Shown here: piece by piece, positions 1 to 4,301 of the stretch
Layout: every line of letters begins with the position of its first letter
Numbering within the stretch: position 1 is the first letter of the stretch
Assembly (NCBI GenBank): GCA_030037185.1
Contig: JASHRR010001123.1
Coordinates: 1-5,533, forward strand
DNA: 5,533 bases
Reading direction: 5' to 3'
Origin: Xanthobacteraceae bacterium
Lineage (GTDB): Bacteria > Pseudomonadota > Alphaproteobacteria > Rhizobiales > Xanthobacteraceae
Translations under genes and position numbers: made by a program
The notes under the pieces: generated by a model
Told to the model about the DNA's origin: nothing
The model's input: only the letters and a program-made list of their open reading frames with translations
The model's database searches: none

Positions 1-1
1 C

Positions 2-166
2 GAGGTCTTCGGCGGCATCGTCGAGGCAATCGGCAAAGGCGTGATGGAGAGCGCGCACTGCTTCATCCGCGTAGCTGGTACGTCGCTACTTCACCGGGTG
101 ATTGCCACCCAGCAAAGGCGACGCGGGTGGCGCATGGGTGGCACGACGATTGAGGCTACAGCGTAG
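2..166 (+). CDS. Possible 3' end of an unidentified gene (54 residues visible)
   Basis: An open frame enters from the left edge and stops at TAG 164-166. It begins EVFGGIVEAIGKGVMESAHC and continues into an Arg-rich tail ending GGTTIEATA. The first 30 residues look like a helical, moderately hydrophobic protein, while the tail has less protein-like composition. The stop lies 4 bases before the ATG of the sigma region 1.1 gene at 171, which is the spacing expected inside an operon. The opposite strand is also open here for a short stretch, so coding on plus is not certain. I do not recognise the family. Confidence 0.33.
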   Translation, partial: EVFGGIVEAIGKGVMESAHCFIRVAGTSLLHRVIATQQRRRGWRMGGTTIEATA

Positions 167-170
167 CCCC

Positions 171-383
171 ATGGGCGTCACAATGGAAAGCACGTTAGAC
201 CTTACCGATGCCGCCGTCCGCAAGATGAGCAAGGCGGCGAAGAAACTGGGTTACTTGACTCACGACCAGGTCAACGCCGTTCTCTCTTCCTCGGACCAGA
301 TCGAGGACCTTTTCGTCACGCTCAGTGAAATGTGCATCAATGTGGTCCAAAATGAGGAGGCGGAAACCGAGGAGGGGCGATGA
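171..383 (+). CDS. Stand-alone sigma-70 region 1.1 domain protein
   Basis: A 70-residue protein that is almost entirely the N-terminal region 1.1 domain of primary sigma factors. In RpoD this acidic helical domain sits in the DNA channel and blocks free sigma from binding promoters. The diagnostic core is KKLGYLTHDQVNAVL (about residues 26-40), then SSDQIEDL and a closing SEMCINVV, which parallels the E. coli RpoD core GYLTYAEVN...SDQIED...DMGIQV. A Cys replaces the usual Gly before INVV. An acidic tail (EEAETEEGR) ends at the stop, and none of regions 1.2-4 follows, so it cannot act as a sigma factor itself. ATG 171 is chosen because it lies 4 bases after the preceding stop. ATG 183 is an equally plausible start and a TTG at 102 a weak one; neither ATG has a clear Shine-Dalgarno site. 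The 3' end overlaps the next ORF as ATGA. Modulation of RNA polymerase or sigma is inference; a remnant of a duplicated rpoD is the alternative. Confidence 0.8.
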   Translation: MGVTMESTLDLTDAAVRKMSKAAKKLGYLTHDQVNAVLSSSDQIEDLFVTLSEMCINVVQNEEAETEEGR

Positions 384-502
384 CGGCAAGAGCGTCTGAC
401 ACCTTCTTCAATCTCTCAAACCTGTCAAGGGGACGCGTGTGCAACCAGTGCGGCAAGGTGGGCTGGTGTGACAGTGTGGTTGCCTCGGACATCGCCACGT
501 AG
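380..502 (+). CDS. 40-residue Cys-cluster (zinc-knuckle-like) protein
   Basis: A short ORF whose ATG overlaps the stop of the sigma region 1.1 gene (ATGA, 380-383). Upstream is a strong purine run, GAGGAGGGG at 369-377; its AGGAGG core lies 4 bases before the ATG and inside the preceding gene's last codons. The protein starts MTARASDTFFNLSNLSRGRV and continues CNQCGKVGWCDSVV, giving Cys at residues 21, 24 and 30 (CxxC-x5-C). That resembles half of a small zinc ribbon, although a fourth ligand is not obvious. The function is unknown. Ribosome-site quality and stop/start overlap are the main reasons to believe it is translated, probably coupled to the upstream gene. It may also be a truncated zinc-binding protein. 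Confidence 0.5.
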   Translation: MTARASDTFFNLSNLSRGRVCNQCGKVGWCDSVVASDIAT

Positions 503-774
503 CCATCACCACGTCGCCAGTCGCCAGCCAATGCGCCGGCCCGGAAGGTCGGGGAGGGAGCCACGTTTGCGAGGGTAGCAGGGAGCCGAAAGGCTGAGGG
601 GGTCGGGACGGGTTGGGCTGTCCGCCCTTATGCCTTATGCCCGGCCACTTTGTCCCGTGCGGAACTTCTCTGCTGACGTTGCCAATTTTCGGCAAAAATC
701 CACACGCTCGCAGTCTGCCAACAGCACTTGGCTTTGGCGAAAGTTGTTATTAGATTCGGCGATTGTCGTACCGC
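503..774. other. Intergenic region without a convincing gene
   Basis: Together with the terminator and the short 3' trailer up to 854, this forms a 352-base gap between convergent transcription units. The open frames here are short, Arg/Pro/Ser-rich and lack ribosome sites. Small direct repeats are visible (TCGCCAG repeated near 513-525, TTATGCC repeated near 628-642). A TTGGCT-17-TAGATT pair at 728-756 resembles a promoter by chance but leads only into the terminator and the 3' end of the minus-strand gene. Confidence 0.5.
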
Positions 775-809
775 AAACAAAAAGCCGAGCCCCGTCACCA
801 AGGCTCGGC
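775..809 (-). terminator. Rho-independent terminator of the heme/propeller gene
   Basis: GCCGAGCC at 784-791 pairs perfectly with GGCTCGGC at 802-809 around a 10-base loop. Read on the minus strand, the 8-bp GC-rich stem is followed directly by TTTTTGTTTG. It begins 45 bases past the TAA of the 615-residue gene. No comparable T-tract follows the stem on the plus strand, so it acts mainly on minus-strand transcripts. Confidence 0.85.
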
Positions 810-854
810 AAAATTTCGTGCCGATGGCTTTGATGCCACCGGCGGCGCCTCGCG

Positions 855-2702
855 TTACTTCGATGCCTGCGCCTTGAGGGCCGCGATCTCGGCCTCGGTG
901 CGCAGCGTCATCGCGCCCATCAAGCTGTCGCGGAAGAGCGGCACGGTGACGACGGTGTCTTTGCCGGGCAGCTCAAGCAGCGATACATGTCGGATTTCGG
1001 TGCCGCGGACCGGCGTATCAAAGAACGTCCACTGGCCGGCGGCCGGGTTGTAGCGGCCGATGCGATCGGTCGTCCACATGTTGACCCACGCATTGTGGTC
1101 CTTGTCGACCGCGATGTGATAGGGCTGGTAGGACGGATCCGGGAGCGGGACGATCGTCGCCTGCAGCGTCTTGGTGTCGATGCGGGCGAGCGAAGAGCCC
1201 CACGAATTGCCGACCCACAGAACGTCGGCGTTCTTGTCCGTGCCCATGCGGCGCGGACCTTCCGACCACGGCAGCGGATTGCCGTTCGTCAGCTGGTTGA
1301 AGCTGTCGTAGAACGCCTTGGCTGCCGGGGGAACGCGCGCCATCTCGTCCTTGAGGGATGGCAGCACGACTTCCGAGGTCGAATGCGATGCCACGTCAGC
1401 CTTGCCGATGGTGTCGAAGGCCATCTGGGCCCACCAACCGTTGCCGTCGCGGTCGCCCGCGGCGCCGTAGGTGCTGTTGGTGCCCTTGGCGTTCTGGAAC
1501 GGCATCTTCGACTTGAAGTCGGTGAACTTCTCCGTCACTGGGTCGAACATCACGACGCCATCAGGCGCGGATGCCCAAATCTTGCCCTTGCCATCCACGT
1601 CCATGGTCACGGCGCCGCCGAGCGGCGACATCGGAGGTGGCGTCTCGTAGACCTTGAACGCGTCGGTCTTGGTCTCGAGCTTGCCGAGGCTGCGGCGGCC
1701 CGGATTGATGTCGAACCAAAGGTCGCCATTGGCGTCGCGGGTGAGGCCGTGCGCCGTGGAGGCACCGCTGCCGTTGACCTTGTCGTACTTCAGGTACTTC
1801 ACTTCGCCGGTAGTCGGGTTGACCTTGCCGATGGTGACAAACCGGTTGGGGTTGTTGACGGTGTAGTAGAGGGTGCCATCGAGGCCCATATTGCCATCAT
1901 GGGGCAACCCGGCGATGCGCGAGGTGACGCCCCGGTTCCAATCCGAGCCGTCGTTGGTATTGTAGGTAACGCCATAGGTGGCGATGCCTGCATCCGGATT
2001 GAGCGGGAGGTTGTAGGTCTTCCACATCACGCGGGCGGATTCGCCGGTCGGCCGCGGACGCTCCGCAAATTTCATCGAGGTCTGACCCGGCCCGCGCGCA
2101 CGGGCCAGATAAGCTGCGAGTTCTTTTTGATTGTAGTTGATGATCTGGTTCACCCGCGCGTTCGGGCCTGGAATCTGCGGAATGACCTTCATCAGGTTGA
2201 TGACTTTGTTCCAGCCGGCCTCATCGAACTTGAACTGCAGCGGATAGCCCGGCGTGTGGCAGCCGGTGCACTGGTTGTGGAAAATGCGCTTGATGTTGGC
2301 GTCGGCCTCGGTGTCCTCCGGCAGCGCTGCGGCGAGCATTTCGGGCGGCAGCTGGCGGATGCGCTGCTCCGGATCTGTGATCGCAACCAGCTTGAAGTCC
2401 TGGTGCTTGGTTGCCGTAAGGGCGACGTTGCCTTTCGCGGTCTCAAAGCCCAGCGTCTGCGCCCAAACGGCGTAGTTGCCGTCCTCCATGGCGGGGAAGT
2501 AATACTCGCCGTTCTGGTCGGTGTAGACGCTGGTCTGGATCGTAGACCCGGCCTTCTGGGCGGTGACCAGCACGCCTTCCATCTTCTGTCCGGTCGGCGA
2601 AGTGATGGTGCCGGCCAACAGCTGATCGGCCGACGCCGTCGCCGGCGCCAATGCCGCTGCAAGAGCGACAACGCTCGCCAATAACTGTGTTCGTGATGTC
2701 AT
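855..2702 (-). CDS. Exported protein: carboxypeptidase-regulatory-like domain, CxxCH heme-c motif and streptogramin-lyase-like beta-propeller
   Basis: This 615-residue protein has a Sec signal peptide (residues 1-25: positive MTSR, an Ala/Val/Leu core, then ATASA before DQ), so it should act in the periplasm. Residues about 27-105 form a carboxypeptidase-regulatory-like beta-sandwich (GTITSPTGQKMEGVLVTAQ, then TDQNGEYYFPAMEDGNYAVW). Residues about 130-205 carry one heme-c motif, CTGCH at 145-149, in a small cytochrome-c-like helical segment; Met171 and Met210 are possible sixth ligands but neither is in a classic context. Residues about 255-590 repeat a propeller blade signature: HGLTRDANGDLWF (318-330), VTMDVDGKGKIWA (365-377), MGTDKNADVLWVG (486-498), YHIAVDKDHNAWV (528-540), with weaker copies near 267 and 412. 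This is the pattern of the Vgb/streptogramin lyase fold. The substrate is unknown; true antibiotic lysis should not be assumed from the fold. A redox or binding role is inference. The start is set by AAGGGGG (2709-2715), six bases before the ATG. The gene is monocistronic and ends in a strong terminator. Confidence 0.93.
   Translation of the reverse strand: MTSRTQLLASVVALAAALAPATASADQLLAGTITSPTGQKMEGVLVTAQKAGSTIQTSVYTDQNGEYYFPAMEDGNYAVWAQTLGFETAKGNVALTATKHQDFKLVAITDPEQRIRQLPPEMLAAALPEDTEADANIKRIFHNQCTGCHTPGYPLQFKFDEAGWNKVINLMKVIPQIPGPNARVNQIINYNQKELAAYLARARGPGQTSMKFAERPRPTGESARVMWKTYNLPLNPDAGIATYGVTYNTNDGSDWNRGVTSRIAGLPHDGNMGLDGTLYYTVNNPNRFVTIGKVNPTTGEVKYLKYDKVNGSGASTAHGLTRDANGDLWFDINPGRRSLGKLETKTDAFKVYETPPPMSPLGGAVTMDVDGKGKIWASAPDGVVMFDPVTEKFTDFKSKMPFQNAKGTNSTYGAAGDRDGNGWWAQMAFDTIGKADVASHSTSEVVLPSLKDEMARVPPAAKAFYDSFNQLTNGNPLPWSEGPRRMGTDKNADVLWVGNSWGSSLARIDTKTLQATIVPLPDPSYQPYHIAVDKDHNAWVNMWTTDRIGRYNPAAGQWTFFDTPVRGTEIRHVSLLELPGKDTVVTVPLFRDSLMGAMTLRTEAEIAALKAQASK
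2256..2270 (-). other. Heme-c attachment motif CTGCH in the 615-residue protein
   Basis: The codons TGC ACC GGC TGC CAC encode C145-T-G-C-H149. This is the only CxxCH in the protein, so at most one covalent heme is predicted. It lies between the beta-sandwich domain and the propeller, after a predicted signal peptide, as required for periplasmic cytochrome c maturation. Confidence 0.85.
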
Positions 2703-2708
2703 CAGGAA

Positions 2709-2715
2709 CCCCCTT
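2709..2715 (-). promoter_or_regulatory. Shine-Dalgarno site of the heme/propeller gene
   Basis: AAGGGGG on the minus strand, six bases upstream of ATG 2702-2700. It fixes the start that gives the clean signal peptide. The ATG at 2757 upstream is in a different frame. Confidence 0.7.
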
Positions 2716-2716
2716 A

Positions 2717-2743
2717 TCGCGGTTCGTGCGTTCGCGGTTCGTG
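2717..2743 (-). repeat. Tandem 12-bp direct repeat in the leader of the heme/propeller gene
   Basis: TCGCGGTTCGTG occurs at 2717-2728 and again at 2732-2743 (plus-strand reading), with a 15-base period. On the transcript strand it reads CACGAACCGCGA twice, ending just before the Shine-Dalgarno site. It could be a leader binding site or a simple slippage duplication. Confidence 0.6.
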
Positions 2744-3020
2744 TTCTCCGGGGTCATCGCCTTTGCCCGAGCGGGCGGATGGACTGCCCCGGTTTGTTGG
2801 TTATTTTGTCGCAGGATACGCCTCGCTGCCCCTCGAAGGAAGGGGGAACGCGCGCGGCATGACAAATGCCATTGCTTCTGGCGCGGAGCGACCACCCTCT
2901 CTCAGTCAGAAGCTGTCTGCCCTCTCCCTTGGTTTAGCCCCCCTGGGGAAGGGTTGTTTTTGGGCAGCGTGGCGAGTGTCTCCGTCGAGGACTTCGGAAC
3001 ATTAGGGCGATATCTTCTCG
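2744..3020. other. Divergent intergenic region with short inverted repeats
   Basis: With the leader repeat, this 318-base gap separates the minus-strand heme/propeller gene from the plus-strand orphan at 3021. It must hold the minus-strand promoter, but I find no good -35/-10 pair. Inverted repeats are GGCAT-5-ATGCC (2856-2870), GCTTCTG/CAGAAGC (2874-2880 and 2907-2913), CCCCT/AGGGG (2829-2845) and CCCTT/AAGGG (2926-2953), the last followed by TTGTTTTT. The C-rich and G-rich blocks resemble dispersed intergenic palindromic repeats. No credible gene is seen here. Confidence 0.5.
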
Positions 3021-3359
3021 GTGCGCGACATGCCGACGATCCACGCCAAGCTACCAGACGCGATCGGGAACCCCGACATCCGCCGTGCGTGCTCTGCCGT
3101 CGAGGCTATCTTCCGAGCGGGCACTATTCTCGACGAACTGCCCCCAGCCGCCCTGGAGGAGATACGCGACTACTGCACTGCCTGGAACGCCGGCCGCAAG
3201 GGCAGCTTCAGCAAGTTTAAGCACGCGTGGATCGACATGGTGGTCGAGCACCTGAACGATCAGCGCTTACAAGAGAACCGGCTGTACACGGCCATTACCG
3301 GCAAGGATGTGCCGGGGCTCGACGAGAACGAGCTGCCCAGGCGTTCCAAAACTCCCTGA
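3021..3359 (+). CDS. Hypothetical 112-residue soluble protein
   Basis: A well-formed ORF with protein-like composition, starting at GTG 3021 (VRDMPTIHAK) and ending at TGA 3357-3359. ATG 3030 gives a 109-residue alternative. AGGG at 3004-3007 is a distant, weak ribosome site favouring the GTG. The frame is closed upstream by TAG 3003-3005. The protein appears mostly alpha-helical and soluble: a helix with PDIRRACSAVEAIFRAG (18-34), LPPAALEEIRDYCTAW (40-55), then a basic-aromatic stretch GRKGSFSKFKHAWIDMVVEH (58-77) and a charged C-terminus with Pro-Gly. There is no signal peptide or membrane segment. I do not recognise the family. No clear terminator follows, and it stands about 280 bases from the next gene. 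Confidence 0.7.
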   Translation: MRDMPTIHAKLPDAIGNPDIRRACSAVEAIFRAGTILDELPPAALEEIRDYCTAWNAGRKGSFSKFKHAWIDMVVEHLNDQRLQENRLYTAITGKDVPGLDENELPRRSKTP

Positions 3360-3641
3360 CGCGCGCCATCACCGTCTACCAAGGTCGTCGAGGCCGTCTT
3401 TCGGCAATGCGCCGCTGTGAAACTAGCGTCCAAGTGTGAGCCACGCGCCTAGTTCCAACGAAAAAACCCGCACCGTCAGCACAGCAAGTCGATGCTCGTC
3501 AAATGGTCGTTTCGCCGCCGCCTCTCCCGTGATGGCAGCCATTCCAATTCGAGGCGATGTCCGAGTGACGAAGTTGCGGCAGAAATCCGCGCCGCCGGTC
3601 GCCCGGTTGGCGAGAGCCGCAATGATCCGCGCGCGGGGTTG
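3360..3641. other. Intergenic region, possibly decayed coding sequence
   Basis: An open plus-strand frame runs 3436-3642 (68 codons). It has Ser/Arg/Ala-rich composition and no ribosome site, so I do not call it a gene. The same frame, after TGA 3640-3642, continues as the zinc-knuckle sequence downstream. A long open frame on the opposite strand (3476-3850) is also Arg-rich and looks like a shadow. AAAAAACCCGC at 3463-3473 looks like half of a terminator hairpin, but the partner GCGGG arm is missing. Confidence 0.4.
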
Positions 3642-3783
3642 ATGTGTCTACTCGGCTTTTCACAATTGGTGGCACGCGGGCGACGGCGAGTTTGTGTGCA
3701 TCGATTGCGGACACACGCAAAAAGGTGAGCTGCGGCACATCGAGCCGTCGAGACACATCGGATCATCGCACCTCTTGGCCTGA
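3642..3783 (+). pseudogene. Frameshifted small zinc-knuckle-like protein gene
   Basis: The ATG frame at 3642 begins MCLLGF and then goes into non-protein-like Arg-rich sequence. The frame one base over has no start but reads HNWWHAGDGEFVCIDCGHTQ, then KGELRHIEPSRHI, ending at TGA 3781-3783. Removing one T from the TTTT run at 3657-3660 joins them into a coherent 46-residue protein, with Cys19, Cys22 and His24 (CxxCxH) and nearby His7 and His11, suggesting a small metal-binding knuckle. GGGG at 3635-3638 is a weak ribosome site. The break may be a real mutation, a sequencing error, or +1 ribosomal slippage on TTT-T. The function is unknown, and nothing in the flanks gives it a pathway. Confidence 0.5.
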
Positions 3784-3850
3784 TCGTCATCGCCGCGATG
3801 TGTGTGTGTGGGTCGGCTATTTCACAATTAACAGGCCATAGGGCTATCAC

Positions 3851-3856
3851 AGGAGG
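3851..3856 (+). promoter_or_regulatory. Shine-Dalgarno site deciding the GTG 3864 start
   Basis: AGGAGG with a seven-base spacer (TGTTTTC) to GTG 3864. It is the strongest ribosome site in this part of the window and is the reason the 48-residue reading is preferred to the 70-residue one. Confidence 0.75.
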
Positions 3857-3863
3857 TGTTTTC

Positions 3864-4010
3864 GTGCTGCATCAAATAAATTGGTTCTGGGTGCTCATCA
3901 TCGTCGTCCCCGTCAGCGTGGCGGCGGGCGCGGGCGCGGTGAGCGCGGTGGTCTTCATCTCGTTACAGGTTGCTCGGCACGTCGAGCGCTCCCGCAGTGA
4001 CCGGTGGTGA
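3864..4010 (+). CDS. 48-residue single-pass membrane protein
   Basis: A GTG start is chosen over an in-frame ATG at 3798 because a perfect AGGAGG (3851-3856) sits seven bases before it, and because the upstream stretch contains a GT-repeat and reads poorly. The protein begins VLHQINWFWVLIIVVPVSVA, has one hydrophobic span at about residues 8-35 (aromatic start, then Val/Ile and a small-residue AAGAGAVSA stretch), and ends in a basic tail (ARHVERSRSDRW). The positive tail suggests the C-terminus is cytoplasmic. It is typical of the small membrane proteins of unknown function in alphaproteobacteria. The stop TGA 4008-4010 overlaps the GTG at 4007 that may start the next gene, so the two are probably cotranscribed and coupled. 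Confidence 0.65.
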   Translation: MLHQINWFWVLIIVVPVSVAAGAGAVSAVVFISLQVARHVERSRSDRW

Positions 4011-4012
4011 CA

Positions 4013-4243
4013 ATGCTCGACCGACGTGACCTAGTCACCCGCCTCGACACGCCGCCCATCATCGGCGCGAGGGTGAGAGCGGCGCGGTGGTGGTTGGCGC
4101 TGGTCTTGACGGACTGGGCGCACGGGCTAACGCGCCGAGAGACGGGCGATGCGCCGGTCTGGCTGCTGGAGTTCGCAATGGAGCACGTGCGGGCGCAGAG
4201 AGTAGTCCCCGAGCGCTCGAAGCACGAGGAGAGTGAGAGTTGA
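4013..4243 (+). CDS. Hypothetical 76-residue protein, coupled to the small membrane protein
   Basis: Starts at ATG 4013 (MLDRRDLVTRLDTPPIIGAR), or at GTG 4007/4004 overlapping the preceding stop (GTGA). It ends at TGA 4241-4243. The sequence is rich in Arg and Trp with a moderately hydrophobic middle (RAARWWLALVLTDWAHGL, about residues 23-40) that could be an amphipathic or peripheral membrane helix. A second helix follows (APVWLLEFAMEHVRAQRVV) and then an acidic/basic tail. There is no signal peptide or known motif. Overlap with the membrane-protein gene suggests a two-gene unit. A ribosome site of its own is not obvious, consistent with translational coupling. I do not recognise the family. 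Confidence 0.55.
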   Translation: MLDRRDLVTRLDTPPIIGARVRAARWWLALVLTDWAHGLTRRETGDAPVWLLEFAMEHVRAQRVVPERSKHEESES

Positions 4244-4269
4244 ATGCAGAGTTGGTGATGAGGATGAAG

Positions 4270-4291
4270 ACTGTAGCGGTAACACCGCAGT
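4270..4291 (+). repeat. Short hairpin in the leader of the exported-protein gene
   Basis: GCGGT (4276-4280) pairs with ACCGC (4284-4288) around AAC, and ACT/AGT extends the stem past a three-base bulge. It sits 11 bases before ATG 4302 and could affect ribosome access. No T-tract follows, so it is not a terminator. It is short and may be fortuitous. Confidence 0.25.
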
Positions 4292-4301
4292 GGATGGAAA
4301 G

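Noticed and set aside
677..695. TTGCC...GGCAA followed by A-run as a second terminator
   Set aside because: The stem is only five base pairs with a weak loop, and the strong terminator at 775-809 already explains the minus-strand gene end.
728..756. TTGGCT-17-TAGATT as a plus-strand promoter
   Set aside because: Nothing is encoded downstream on plus; it points into the terminator and the 3' end of the convergent gene.
987..2684. A 565-codon open frame on the plus strand opposite the heme/propeller gene
   Set aside because: It is Arg/Val/Gly-rich with no domain, and is the antisense shadow of a clearly recognisable GC-rich gene with its own signal peptide, heme motif and terminator.
2443..2895. 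A minus-strand frame with ATG 2757 upstream of the propeller gene, reading through the tandem repeat
   Set aside because: It is out of frame with the real gene, runs into low-quality sequence, and the ATG lacks a ribosome site; the repeat simply gives a repeated NRERTNRD-like stretch.
2926..2961. CCCTT/AAGGG followed by TTGTTTTT as a plus-strand terminator
   Set aside because: Five-base stem with an 18-base loop and no plus-strand gene upstream to terminate.
3463..3473. AAAAAACCCGC as part of a terminator after the 112-residue gene
   Set aside because: The complementary GCGGG arm followed by T-run is absent, so no hairpin can form.
3436..3642. A 68-codon plus-strand ORF
   Set aside because: Ser/Arg/Ala-rich composition, no ribosome site and no motif; its only interest is sharing a frame with the zinc-knuckle remnant after its stop.
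3476..3850. A 124-codon minus-strand ORF opposite the zinc-knuckle remnant
   Set aside because: Arg-rich, no ribosome site, and the opposite strand carries the recognisable CxxCxH sequence.
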